DNA of 64,000 nucleotides from Vibrio sp. 99-70-13A1 (GTDB taxonomy: Bacteria; Pseudomonadota; Gammaproteobacteria; Enterobacterales; Vibrionaceae). Positions 26,726 through 36,004 of the stretch are shown in pieces. A program made the position numbers and the translations under genes. The notes beneath the pieces are model-generated. The model had not been told where the DNA came from and searched no databases. It saw only the letters and a list, made by a program, of their open reading frames with translations. Every line of letters begins with the position of its first letter. Position 1 is the stretch's first letter. The stretch spans positions 62,001 through 126,000 of the forward strand of contig NZ_VTXD01000002.1 of assembly GCF_013114625.1 (NCBI RefSeq). Reading direction: 5' to 3'.

Positions 26726-28147
26726 ATGTTAAAGAAGAATAAATTGGCTCTGGCCTTAACATTGACCCTTTCGTTAGGTGCTGCTTCATTAGCCTCTACC
26801 CCTGCAGTCGCCGGCACAAATGCGCCAGTTTTCTCAAGTGAAGTCACCCAAGACCAAGCACAGCAGATCATTTCAGAAGCTTATGTGTATGCATACCCTA
26901 TCGTCCTTATGGATGTGACCCGCGAGCAACAAACTAACAAGGGTATTGCTGTGAACGGTGGCTTCAAACATTTCCGCGCTTTCCCTGATGCTTCATTCAA
27001 AGAAGTGGTTCGTCCAAACTTTGACACGCTTTATTCATCAGGTTGGTATGACGTATCTGAAGAACCGGTCATTATCTCTTCAGAAGATACCAATGGTCAT
27101 TACTACCTTCTTCCAATGTACGACATGTGGACTGATATCTACGCATCACCAGGCTCTCGCACATCAGGAACTGGCGCTGGCGCATTTGCAATCGTTTCTG
27201 AAGATTGGGAAGGTGAACTTCCAGAAGGCGTAAAACGTATCGTTTCTCCCACCACAATGAACTGGATGATCGCACGTACAGAAAGTAGTGGTCGCGACTA
27301 CGATAAAGTTGGCGAAATTCAAGATGGCTTCAAGATGACACCGCTTTCGAAGTGGGGCACAGATTACGTTGCACAAAAATCACCAATCGACCCTAGCATT
27401 GACATGAAGACGCCGCCATTACAGCAAGTTGCTGATATGGATGCTAAAACATTCTTCGAGCGTGCAAGCATGCTGATCACTAAGTATGGTTCTCACGCTA
27501 CTGATATGTCTCAATTGATGCGCATGGAGCGAATTGGCTTTTCTGCTGACACGGGCTGGGACTTAAGTAACCTTTCAAAAGCTGAGCTTAAAGTACTTGA
27601 GCAGGGCGCAGCACAAGGTATGCAAAATATTAAGTCATTTATCCCCAAAATTGCAACGAGCAAAAATGGCTGGCTCATCCCAACAGATAACATGGGAGTT
27701 TACGGAAACCACTACATTCAACGTGCCTCAATTGCACTAATCGGTCTTGGTGCAAACCACCCTGAAGATGCGGTCTATCCGATTGCAATTTCTGATGTTG
27801 ATGGCGATGTGATGGTCGGTGAGCAAGATTACGAGCTTCACTTTGAAGCAAATGAAATGCCCCCTGTTGGTGCTTTCTGGTCGGTGACCATGTACGACGA
27901 ACTTGGTTTTGCAGTAGAGAACGAGATTGATCGTTATGCAATCGGCGACCGAAATGAGCTTACTTACAATGACGATGGTTCTCTAACACTGTACATGCAG
28001 TATAACCGTCCATCTGAAGACAAAGTATCTAATTGGCTTCCTTCACCAGAGAAAGGTGCAATTGGCGTAACAATGCGTCTATATGAGCCAGAGCAATCAA
28101 TCCTAGTCAGCGAGTGGATTCCACCTGCAATTGAAAAAGCTAAGTAA
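26726..28147 (+). CDS. Exported DUF1254/DUF1214 protein, copy 1
   Basis: A 473-residue secreted protein. Signal peptide MLKKNKLALALTLTLSLGAA with cleavage near VAG (residue 29); DUF1254 half (EAYVYAYPIVLMDVTREQQ, then VRPNFDTLYSSGWYDVSEEP) and DUF1214 half (PPVGAFWSVTMYDELGF, GAIGVTMRLYEPEQ). The family is widespread and of unknown function. A GGAGATGAACT site precedes the ATG. It is followed by a hairpin at 28180 and then a dehydrogenase gene. Confidence 0.9.
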   Translation: MLKKNKLALALTLTLSLGAASLASTPAVAGTNAPVFSSEVTQDQAQQIISEAYVYAYPIVLMDVTREQQTNKGIAVNGGFKHFRAFPDASFKEVVRPNFDTLYSSGWYDVSEEPVIISSEDTNGHYYLLPMYDMWTDIYASPGSRTSGTGAGAFAIVSEDWEGELPEGVKRIVSPTTMNWMIARTESSGRDYDKVGEIQDGFKMTPLSKWGTDYVAQKSPIDPSIDMKTPPLQQVADMDAKTFFERASMLITKYGSHATDMSQLMRMERIGFSADTGWDLSNLSKAELKVLEQGAAQGMQNIKSFIPKIATSKNGWLIPTDNMGVYGNHYIQRASIALIGLGANHPEDAVYPIAISDVDGDVMVGEQDYELHFEANEMPPVGAFWSVTMYDELGFAVENEIDRYAIGDRNELTYNDDGSLTLYMQYNRPSEDKVSNWLPSPEKGAIGVTMRLYEPEQSILVSEWIPPAIEKAK

Positions 28148-28179
28148 ACGCTAGCAATAAGCGATTCGATTTTTAGTTT

Positions 28180-28207
28180 ATAAGCCGATAAATATTCATC
28201 GGCTTAT
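28180..28207 (+). terminator. Terminator after DUF1254 copy 1
   Basis: ATAAGCCGAT-aaatattc-ATCGGCTTAT followed by TTTGTTTTTT, 33 bases after the stop codon. Confidence 0.85.
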
Positions 28208-28275
28208 TTTGTTTTTTATATATGAGTTAACTCATCATATTCAAAGTATATGGGTGAGTCACTGGAGATAATATT

Positions 28276-29172
28276 ATGAACATTAACAATGTAACGATTG
28301 CGGGAGCTGGACTTCTTGGTTCTCAGGTTGCTTGGCAAGTCGCATTTAGCGGCTTTGAAGTCACTGTATATGACTACTTTGAAAAAGGGCTTACTTCGAG
28401 TAAAGCACTTCACAAAGAGTACGCCGAATTATTTGTTTCAACGCGCGGCGCTTCTCAAGAACAAGTTGATGAAGCACTTGCTCGACTAAAATATACGTCT
28501 GATCTATCAGAGGCGGTAAAAGATGCAGATTTAATTAACGAATCCATTCCAGAGTCTGTTGAGATTAAGCAGTCATTTTATAAAGAGCTGTCTAAACTTG
28601 CTCCTCAGAAAACCATTTTCACTTCGAACTCCTCAACCTTGGTTCCAAGCCAGATTGTCGATAGCACTGACCGTCCAGAAAAATTCCTCGCATTACACTT
28701 CGGTAATACGGTTTGGGACAGCCGTATCGGTGAAGTGATGGGGCACCCAACAACATGCCCTGAGGTATACAAAGTTATCTGTCAATTCAGCAAAGCAATG
28801 GGCATGGTGACGATCCCTCTGCATAAAGAGCAGAGCGGCTACATCATCAATGCCATCATGATTCCGTGGCTCAATGCTTCACTTGACTTAGTCGTGAACG
28901 GAGTAGCGGACTTTGAGAGCGTTGATAAAACCTGGATGCTGGCTCACAACGTTGAAAGAGGCCCGTTCGCGGTGATGGATATTGTGGGTATCTCCCTTGT
29001 TGCTGACATAAACAAATTATGGGGTGAAGAACTTGATGATGCTGCCGCATTAGCTCGTGCTAACTTCCTAGATAAACACTACGTCAGCCAAAATAAGTTA
29101 GGGGAAAAAGGCCAAGAGGGTTTTTATTCATACCCTAATCCTGCTTATAGAGACGCGAATTTTATTCGATAA
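28276..29172 (+). CDS. 3-hydroxyacyl-CoA dehydrogenase family protein
   Basis: A 298-residue protein. Rossmann nucleotide-binding start TIAGAGLLGSQVAWQVAFSG (residues about 7–26), NESIPESVEIKQ, the SNSSTLVPSQIVD and LALHFGNTVWD (catalytic His) regions, and a C-terminal helical half ending GQEGFYSYPNPAYRD. It oxidises or reduces 3-hydroxyacyl-CoA-like substrates with NAD. It stands between the two DUF1254 copies. Confidence 0.88.
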   Translation: MNINNVTIAGAGLLGSQVAWQVAFSGFEVTVYDYFEKGLTSSKALHKEYAELFVSTRGASQEQVDEALARLKYTSDLSEAVKDADLINESIPESVEIKQSFYKELSKLAPQKTIFTSNSSTLVPSQIVDSTDRPEKFLALHFGNTVWDSRIGEVMGHPTTCPEVYKVICQFSKAMGMVTIPLHKEQSGYIINAIMIPWLNASLDLVVNGVADFESVDKTWMLAHNVERGPFAVMDIVGISLVADINKLWGEELDDAAALARANFLDKHYVSQNKLGEKGQEGFYSYPNPAYRDANFIR

Positions 29173-29176
29173 ACAT

Positions 29177-29210
29177 TAGGGGTATACGTCAGAACTGACG
29201 TATACCCCTA
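29177..29210 (+). terminator. Strong terminator after the dehydrogenase gene
   Basis: A perfect 16-bp stem TAGGGGTATACGTCAG / CTGACGTATACCCCTA with a two-base loop gap, just after the stop codon. Confidence 0.85.
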
Positions 29211-29378
29211 AATTTAGCCTAGCTTAATTATAAGCAGATACACAATTCAAATTACAGGCTCTTGTTATTCGATTTTCGACTAACTCAAAGTCGATTCTTA
29301 TTCTATTAATGTTCAGCCAAAGAACTAAACTAATCCCGTCCCAATTATTAACCATAAACGATTCCTCGGAGATGAACT

Positions 29379-30803
29379 ATGTTAAAGAAGAATAAATTGG
29401 CTCTGGCCTTAACGTTGACTCTTTCGTTAGGTACTGCTTCATTAGCCGCTTCTCCTGCAATCGCTGGCACAAATGCACAAGTATTTTCAACTGAACTGAC
29501 TCAAGTTCAGGCACAGCAAATCATTTCAGAAGCTTATGTGTATGCCTACCCAATCGTTCTTATGGATGTGACTCGCGAACAACAAGGTAATCGAGGCATT
29601 CCGGTAAATGGTGGTATTCAGCACTTCCGTGCTTATCCAGACGCTTCATTTACAGAGGTTGTTCGTCCAAACTTTGATACTCTTTACTCGATCGCTTGGT
29701 ACGATGTTTCTGAAGAACCGGTAATTATCACATCTGAAAAGACTGATGGCCATTACCACCTTATGCCAATGTACGACATGTGGACAGACATCTATGCAGC
29801 ACCTGGATCACGTACATCAGGTTCTGATGCTGTAGCGTTTGCAGTCGTTTCTGAAGATTGGAAAGGTGAATTACCAGAGGGTATAACACGCATTGTTTCA
29901 CCAACAACAATGAACTGGATGATTGCTCGTACTGAAAGTGACGGTCGAGACTATGAACAAGTAAACAAGATTCAAGATGGTTTTAAGATCACACCATTGT
30001 CTAAATGGGGTACCGATTACGTAGCGGCTAAATCACCAATTAATCCTGCTATCGATATGGTGACTTCACCACTTCAACAAGTGGCAAATATGGATGCGAA
30101 AACATTCTTCGAGCGTGCGAGCAAACTTATCACTAAGTATGGCGCGCACAAAACAGATATGTCTCAATTAATGCGTATGGAACGAATTGGTTTCTCTGCT
30201 GACACTGGTTGGGATCTTGAAAAACTATCAGAAGCTGAGTTAACAGTTCTTGAGCAAGGTGCCTTACAAGGGAAAAAAGATATCAAGTCTTATATTCCGA
30301 AAATCGAAACGCCAAAAAATGGTTGGATCATCCCAACTGACACTATGGGTGTTTATGGTAACCATTACATCAAACGTGCGGCAATTGCACTGATTGGTCT
30401 TGGTGCTAACCATGCTGAAGATGCTATTTACCCACTAGCGCTTGCTGATGCAGATGGCGATGCATTGAATGCTAAGCAAAATTACGAATTGCACTTTGCA
30501 GCGGATGAAATCCCACCAGTAGGCGCGTTCTGGTCGGTAACAATGTACGACGAAGCTGGTTTTGCTGTACAGAACGAACTTAATCGATTCGCTATCGGTG
30601 ACCGTAACGAACTAGACTTCAACGAAGATGGTTCACTAACGCTGTACCTACAACACAGCCGCCCTGCTGACAGTGAAATTTCTAACTGGCTACCCGCTCC
30701 TAAAGATGGTGTTATTGGTGTAACGATGCGTCTTTATGAACCAAAGCAACCGGCGCTTCTAAGTGAATGGGTTCCACCTGCAATTCGTAAAGAAAACAAA
30801 TAG
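29379..30803 (+). CDS. Exported DUF1254/DUF1214 protein, copy 2
   Basis: A 474-residue paralogue of the gene at 26726, with the same signal peptide start (MLKKNKLALALTLTLSLGTA), DUF1254 half and DUF1214 half; blocks such as VYAYPIVLMDVTREQQ and PPVGAFWSVTMYDE are identical. Differences are spread over the protein, so it has diverged but stays intact and presumably functional. A weaker hairpin (ATGAGTCG/CGACTCAT, 30819–30846) follows. Confidence 0.9.
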   Translation: MLKKNKLALALTLTLSLGTASLAASPAIAGTNAQVFSTELTQVQAQQIISEAYVYAYPIVLMDVTREQQGNRGIPVNGGIQHFRAYPDASFTEVVRPNFDTLYSIAWYDVSEEPVIITSEKTDGHYHLMPMYDMWTDIYAAPGSRTSGSDAVAFAVVSEDWKGELPEGITRIVSPTTMNWMIARTESDGRDYEQVNKIQDGFKITPLSKWGTDYVAAKSPINPAIDMVTSPLQQVANMDAKTFFERASKLITKYGAHKTDMSQLMRMERIGFSADTGWDLEKLSEAELTVLEQGALQGKKDIKSYIPKIETPKNGWIIPTDTMGVYGNHYIKRAAIALIGLGANHAEDAIYPLALADADGDALNAKQNYELHFAADEIPPVGAFWSVTMYDEAGFAVQNELNRFAIGDRNELDFNEDGSLTLYLQHSRPADSEISNWLPAPKDGVIGVTMRLYEPKQPALLSEWVPPAIRKENK

Positions 30804-30818
30804 TTAACGTCAAAATTG

Positions 30819-30846
30819 ATGAGTCGGCATATTTTTGTCGACTCAT
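30819..30846 (+). terminator. Weak terminator-like hairpin after DUF1254 copy 2
   Basis: ATGAGTCG-gcatatttttgt-CGACTCAT; eight paired bases, larger loop, no T-run after it. It occupies the position of the hairpin after copy 1. Confidence 0.5.
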
Positions 30847-30870
30847 TGCATTTAAAATAATGGTGACATT

Positions 30871-31020
30871 TTGAATATTAAAAATGTAACGATTGCCGGA
30901 GCTGGGCTTCTTGGCTCGCAGGTTGCTTGGCAAACTGCATTTAGCGGTTTTGAAGTCACTGTTTCAAAGCAGGCACTGATGAAGCCTCTGTTTCACCGAT
31001 TCAAGGCCCCAGAGTGTTAG
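30871..31020 (+). pseudogene. Truncated second copy of the 3-hydroxyacyl-CoA dehydrogenase
   Basis: From a TTG at 30871 the frame codes NIKNVTIAGAGLLGSQVAWQ, the same start as the gene at 28276, for about 30 residues up to SGFEVTV. It then leaves the family and stops at 31018. This is where the tandem duplication ends. Confidence 0.85.
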
Positions 31021-31228
31021 GCAGCATGTCGGTTCTAATACCAGTACCCATGGGCGAACAATCGTACTCGAAATATTTGAACCAGAAGGGAAAGTCATCC
31101 CTATTGGAGCGACGAGCTCAGCATGGATCGCGCCGAGTAAACCCCACCCTTTACTTGGCTTTATTGACGTTATTGGAGCAGCAACAGTTCGTCTTCATTT
31201 CTATAAATCGTATCTAAACGCTCTGTAA
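31021..31228 (+). pseudogene. C-terminal remnant of an unidentified gene
   Basis: The frame ending with TAA at 31226–31228 codes RTIVLEIFEPEGKVIPIGAT and then HPLLGFIDVIGAATVRLHFY, a protein-like stretch without its start. It is joined to the truncated dehydrogenase. I cannot name the parent family. Confidence 0.45.
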
Positions 31229-31300
31229 TCAACCCCATTTTAAGCGCTGATATCTTTCGATACAGCGCTAAGTCACACCCCAATTTTGAGAAATTAATCC

Positions 31301-32506
31301 ATGAGATATACATATTTAACTGCGCTTATTTCGGCGTTACTTTCCACGCATGCCCATTCTGCCGCCTATGTATTTCCTGAACTGGGCATGATGAGTGTCA
31401 GTACAGCAGGCGCAGGCGCACAAGCTATCGCCGAAGGTGCTGAAACGGCTTTTGCTAACCCAGCAAGCATGACCAGAATTGAGCAAAGCACGATTGCATT
31501 TAACCTTGAAGGAGTCATTTCAGACATCAACTACACCGATACCGGCTCTACGGGGGCTTTTTCTGGTGGAGAACACTATAGCGAAGCCGGAACGACTATG
31601 CCTGCGGGTTCTTTTTATTGGGTAACGCCAGCTAATGATGCGGTTTATTTTGGTCTAGCCATTGCCGCTGCTGGTGGTTCAGCGCTTGATTACGGGAATA
31701 ACTTTTCGGGCGCCCAACTCGTCACAGACACGTCGTTAATGACCGTACAGATTAACCCGAGTCTTGCTTTCAAAATCGATGAAAAGCTCTCTGTGGGTGT
31801 TGGCTTGATCAGTGAGTTTGGCAAAATCGAACAGAACATGACCTCTCGTAACAACGAGCGTAAGTTAACAGGCAGTGGAGAGAGTGTAGAATTTGGTTAT
31901 ACCTTGAGTGCTTTTTATGAGGTTAATAAAGCTCATCGATTTGGTGCTTTTTATCGCTCTGAAATCAATCATGATATGGATGGTGATTTCAAAGGTGATA
32001 ACCTACTTAAGCCGGCATCTTTTAACATCGTCATGCCTAACATTATCAGTATTAGTGGTTATCACTCTCTGTCTCCTAATACCGCCGCCCTATGGAGTGC
32101 AAGTTGGAGCGATTTTAGCAAAATTAAAGAGACAACCATCACTTTACCTAACACCAGTGCCGCGATTAATCGACAGTGGGAAGACACTTACTCTTTGAGC
32201 CTTGGTATGCACTATAACCTTGAGTCTCAATGGCGTTTAGAAACGGGGGTTACCTATGAGAGCTCGCCACAAGATGATCCAACTCTACAGGCACCTGATG
32301 TCCCGACCGGCGAAGTTTGGAAACTTGGCGTTGGAGCCAGTAAAGACATAACCACAAATTTACGCATGCAGTTATACTACGAGTACTATTACGGCGGTAA
32401 CTCAGACATCATTTATTCACTTGATGGACCTGAAAATAGCCAATTAAAAGGTGAATACGATGCCGCTATTCACTACTTGGGTGTACTGTTTAATTACAAA
32501 ACTTAA
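31301..32506 (+). CDS. OmpP1/FadL-family outer-membrane transporter
   Basis: A 401-residue outer-membrane protein: signal peptide (MRYTYLTALISALLSTHAHS, cleavage near AHSA) then the FadL/TodX plug pattern with LGMMSVSTAGAGAQAIAEGA and AFANPASMTRIEQ. It ends in an aromatic-rich last strand (HYLGVLFNYKT). FadL proteins pass hydrophobic substrates such as long-chain fatty acids through the outer membrane. A LysR gene follows. The nearby DUF1254 and dehydrogenase genes suggest lipid or aromatic metabolism. Confidence 0.88.
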   Translation: MRYTYLTALISALLSTHAHSAAYVFPELGMMSVSTAGAGAQAIAEGAETAFANPASMTRIEQSTIAFNLEGVISDINYTDTGSTGAFSGGEHYSEAGTTMPAGSFYWVTPANDAVYFGLAIAAAGGSALDYGNNFSGAQLVTDTSLMTVQINPSLAFKIDEKLSVGVGLISEFGKIEQNMTSRNNERKLTGSGESVEFGYTLSAFYEVNKAHRFGAFYRSEINHDMDGDFKGDNLLKPASFNIVMPNIISISGYHSLSPNTAALWSASWSDFSKIKETTITLPNTSAAINRQWEDTYSLSLGMHYNLESQWRLETGVTYESSPQDDPTLQAPDVPTGEVWKLGVGASKDITTNLRMQLYYEYYYGGNSDIIYSLDGPENSQLKGEYDAAIHYLGVLFNYKT

Positions 32507-32645
32507 CCTAAGGAATTGACCATACTCTAAGTCAACAGCCCCTAGTTAGAGTCGCAGATAAAAGTTAACGAATGAATGCCAATGTGGGCCAACTTAACCC
32601 ACATTGGTATTATACTCACTAACATATTATTTTTCGTAGGTCTTT

Positions 32646-33569
32646 ATGAATCTAAATAGATTAGAGCAATTGGAAATACATCATCTAAAAGTTTTTATCT
32701 CGTTGTATCAAATACGAAATACCAGTAAAACCGCCGAACGCTTAGGGCTGAGTCAATCTGCCATTAGCCGTACATTGAAAAAGCTTAGGGACACCTTAGA
32801 CGACCCTTTGTTCACTAAGACAAAATCTGGATTAGCACCAACAGAGTATGCTGCTCACCTTTACTCTCGAATGCCCAGTGCACTTGAGTCTCTATTATTG
32901 ACGTTCCAACCTCAAGAATCCTTTAATCCTAGTCATTTAACTGAAGAGTTACGTATTGCCCTTCACCCTTCCGCGCTTGAACTTATTGGTACCGAGCTCT
33001 ATACCGAAATCAAATCTGAAGCCCCTAACGTAAAAATCCGCCTCGACAATTGCGATTCAGGTACGATGAACGGCCTGCTTAATGGCAATATTCACATGTC
33101 ATTGAATCATGAAATCCTCGATCAACCCAAAGAGATACACAGCAAGCAACTGTTTGTTGACGAGCTTTGCGTGTATGGACGAAAAGAGCACCCATTAGCA
33201 AACGGAGTTCACATGCCACAAGAACTCGATGAATTCGATCTTGCTGTCTGTATAGGGACTGAAGTTGAAAATGGGATGAAGATTAAATCGCAAGCTGAAA
33301 TGATAACGGAGAGAGAATATATTATCGATCTACGATGTGGCGATTTGCAAACGGCGGTGAATATCGTATCAACCTCAGACACGATATTAGTCGGTTCAAA
33401 AATGTATCTTGCCCGCTATCCTGATTTGCTTCAAAGAATAGACATGAACTTTTCAAAAACGATTGAAGTCCCTTTTTCTATTTCTGTACTACAAAAAAAC
33501 CGCAATCATAGCCTGCATGTTTGGCTAAAAAAAATGGTCGAAGAACTGATCGCTGGAAAAATAACATGA
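32646..33569 (+). CDS. LysR-family transcriptional regulator
   Basis: A 307-residue LysR: HTH segment NTSKTAERLGLSQSAISRTL (residues about 24–43) and effector-binding domain. It is followed on the same strand by a second LysR gene 46 bases away, an unusual tandem. Targets are unknown; the FadL-like gene upstream and the outer-membrane gene at 34600 are candidates. Confidence 0.88.
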   Translation: MNLNRLEQLEIHHLKVFISLYQIRNTSKTAERLGLSQSAISRTLKKLRDTLDDPLFTKTKSGLAPTEYAAHLYSRMPSALESLLLTFQPQESFNPSHLTEELRIALHPSALELIGTELYTEIKSEAPNVKIRLDNCDSGTMNGLLNGNIHMSLNHEILDQPKEIHSKQLFVDELCVYGRKEHPLANGVHMPQELDEFDLAVCIGTEVENGMKIKSQAEMITEREYIIDLRCGDLQTAVNIVSTSDTILVGSKMYLARYPDLLQRIDMNFSKTIEVPFSISVLQKNRNHSLHVWLKKMVEELIAGKIT

Positions 33570-33615
33570 ACTTCATTCACGATTAAGTAGAGTTTCGAAA
33601 CGGTAGAACCACACT

Positions 33616-34509
33616 ATGATTGATTTAAACTTACTCAAAACATTCTCTGCGATATATAAAACGGGAAGTGTTCGAGGTGCGTCTGAAATAATGCACATTA
33701 CTTCATCAGCGGTAAGTCATGCGCTCAGCAAATTACGAAATGAGTATAACAATCCCCTTTTCGTCAGAGAGGGAAGAGGGTTAAAGCCAACAACATACGC
33801 CGTGGAACTCTACAAAGAAATATCACCACACCTCACAGCTCTTGAAGGCACCAAAAAGATATTTGAAACATTTCACCCGGAGACAAGTGATAGAACCTTT
33901 TTTATCGCAGGGGATTCTGATCTCGATCTCTGGTATTTTCAAAAATTGTTAAAAATCTCAAAGCTCGCTGCTCCTAATGTGAATATCGTCAAGTTTAGAA
34001 GTGAAAATCGCGAAGAAAATTTTAACAACGCATTAAGTATGCGAAAGGCCGATGTACTTATTTCATTCGTCAATCCTGAAAATCGCTCTTTTGTTGTTGA
34101 ACAAGTCGCGGCAGATAAAATGGTGGCAATCGCAAACAAGAGCCATTCAAGAATCAATGGGCAGCTGACGCTTGAAGCATTCCTCAACGAAGAACATGTT
34201 GGTTGGAGTCGACCAGATATTGATAGAAATACATTTGAGGGGCTTATTCAGGATAAAGTACCTAATGTGAACGTGACATACAGTTCAACAGCTGCAATGA
34301 ATCTGATTTTTATGGTTTCTGAAAGTGACTGGCTCAGTGTTATTCCTGAGTACTTGTATGATAAAACCAAAAAACTAGATTTGGTTCAACGTTTTAATTT
34401 GCCGTTTAATTGTGATGATCTCCCGCTCTATTTAATCAATCACAACGCAACCCAAAGAGATATGGGGGTCCAATGGTTAAAGGGAGTGATCAGAGAGTCA
34501 TTTGCGTAG
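33616..34509 (+). CDS. LysR-family transcriptional regulator (second of tandem)
   Basis: A 297-residue LysR with HTH segment SVRGASEIMHITSSAVSHAL and LFVREGRGLKPTTYA. It shares the fold but not close sequence identity with the LysR just upstream. A hairpin after the gene (34554–34586) separates it from a converging outer-membrane gene. Confidence 0.88.
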   Translation: MIDLNLLKTFSAIYKTGSVRGASEIMHITSSAVSHALSKLRNEYNNPLFVREGRGLKPTTYAVELYKEISPHLTALEGTKKIFETFHPETSDRTFFIAGDSDLDLWYFQKLLKISKLAAPNVNIVKFRSENREENFNNALSMRKADVLISFVNPENRSFVVEQVAADKMVAIANKSHSRINGQLTLEAFLNEEHVGWSRPDIDRNTFEGLIQDKVPNVNVTYSSTAAMNLIFMVSESDWLSVIPEYLYDKTKKLDLVQRFNLPFNCDDLPLYLINHNATQRDMGVQWLKGVIRESFA

Positions 34510-34553
34510 AGCTTTCAATGTTCACGGTAAAAAAGCGAATAACAATGAAGCGG

Positions 34554-34586
34554 TTTCACTTACATGATATTGACATGTAAGTGAAA
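34554..34586. terminator. Bidirectional terminator between converging genes
   Basis: A perfect 13-bp stem TTTCACTTACATG/CATGTAAGTGAAA with a seven-base loop, between the LysR stop and the end of the outer-membrane gene. Confidence 0.8.
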
Positions 34587-34599
34587 CTTATCACAGTTA

Positions 34600-35451
34600 T
34601 TAGAAACGGAAATCAAAGCCTATGGTTCCCGTGGTCTCTTCAGATTTGAATATTGAGTTGTTAATTGCAGTATAGCCAGTCGGTTCAATTTCAATCACAT
34701 CGTATTTGATTTCAAAGTAGATGTTTAGAATGTTGTCACCCAGTTTTGTCTTTATACCTTGCAGCCACATCAAATTAGCAACATTCATTTCAACACCATC
34801 AAACGAAGACCCAAGGTTGGCGTTGATTACAGTGTAGTGGTTAGCGTTCCATGGCTTTAAAGCATAGAGGTTCACAGACCCCATTTGAGCAGAGTCGTCA
34901 TTGCCGATCACTTGCTCAATCAACGCTGCACTTGCTCCTCCAAGCCCTTCAAGTGTGCCACAGGCATTCACAACAGAGGAATTTGCAAAATTACATGCTT
35001 CATTAGCCACTTTCGCTAAACCATCGGTATCGAAATCTACGTAAGTATAATTGATTGATGGGAAGAGCATTAAATTGTCTCCAGCATCCAAAGGAAGCAT
35101 GTAGCCAGCCGAATAGAAGTCCATCGCATCACTAATATGATTATAGTCTATGTAAACGCCACCAAATCGCTCATCAAAGTGAGCTGAGCGAAGTCGAGCA
35201 TTTTCTGAATCCGTGTAGTATTCAATCAAAATATTTGTTTGTGTTTGATAATCAGTATCAAAAAGGTTTGAACCGCCACCACCAACAGCCAGTTTTATCT
35301 CGCCTTCATCTGAAGCGCCTATACCACCTCGCCAACTTGTGTTTCGTGGATCAGCATCGTGAAACTCTTCTTCTGCCATTACTGTTAATGGTGTGCTCGC
35401 TAGAAGAACTCCACAGGTTAAGAGTGTTAGTGATTTTTTATATTGATTCAT
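34600..35451 (-). CDS. Outer-membrane beta-barrel protein, family not identified
   Basis: A 283-residue secreted protein: signal peptide MNQYKKSLTLLTCGVLLAST with cleavage near VMA (residue 26), then amphipathic beta strands and a final residue Phe in TIGFDFRF, the usual end of an outer-membrane barrel. One Cys pair (residues about 153 and 166). I do not recognise the family. The promoter lies in the gene-free region to its right. Confidence 0.7.
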   Translation of the reverse strand: MNQYKKSLTLLTCGVLLASTPLTVMAEEEFHDADPRNTSWRGGIGASDEGEIKLAVGGGGSNLFDTDYQTQTNILIEYYTDSENARLRSAHFDERFGGVYIDYNHISDAMDFYSAGYMLPLDAGDNLMLFPSINYTYVDFDTDGLAKVANEACNFANSSVVNACGTLEGLGGASAALIEQVIGNDDSAQMGSVNLYALKPWNANHYTVINANLGSSFDGVEMNVANLMWLQGIKTKLGDNILNIYFEIKYDVIEIEPTGYTAINNSIFKSEETTGTIGFDFRF

Positions 35452-36004
35452 AATGACACCTCAAGAGTATTTGTGATTTTTATTCAAGCGTCTTCGTTTG
35501 ACACTTAACTTGATGAGTCGATTATTGCTCTTTGATTTAATTGAAAAAAGTTACTTAGATTTCAGGTTGAAGTGAATTACATTCACTAGTTGTTTTCTTC
35601 TTTATATGCTTGATAAAATCTTAAACTAAATGTCGCCTTAGCAACTGTTAGCCTTTTCCCTCCTGAACAAGTACTTCACAAAGCCCGAATGAAAGAAGTA
35701 CTGCATCTTTTTATATTCGATCTTAACAAATTAAAACCACTGAAAATGGTTATTTTTCAGTGGGAGATTTATCATTAGTTTTATCAATGCTAAATGTAAT
35801 ACGGGAATATTGACGAGCTGCACCTCTAGCAAAGTTTGGGGCATTTCTGAGCTAGCCACGGCAACTAACTCACAACATAATCACACTACGATCTCTATTA
35901 GCTAGTGGTGAGAGGCTATCCACATATTTGAAATAGAATCGTTTTCTAATAGTTCAGTAGACTAAATTAATACTATGGGTATTTTGGGAGCCTGTAGTTT
36001 AATT
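35452..36004. other. Gene-free region upstream of tniQ
   Basis: About 550 bases. It holds the promoter region of the outer-membrane gene and one hairpin CCACTGAAAAT/ATTTTTCAGTGG (35737–35763). I searched it by eye for a transposon left end (TGT terminus with ACAACCATA-type sites, 5-base duplication TTTAA) and found none. Confidence 0.5.

Larger units (their letters stand above)
26610..30960. repeat. Tandem duplication of a DUF1254 gene and 3-hydroxyacyl-CoA dehydrogenase start
   Basis: The leader, the whole DUF1254/DUF1214 gene and the start of the following dehydrogenase gene occur twice in tandem, offset by about 2.65 kb: first copy from about 26610 to 29262, second from about 29263 to 30960. 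The second copy ends within the dehydrogenase after about 30 codons. The two DUF1254 proteins are clearly alike but have diverged at many positions, so the event is old. Confidence 0.85.
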
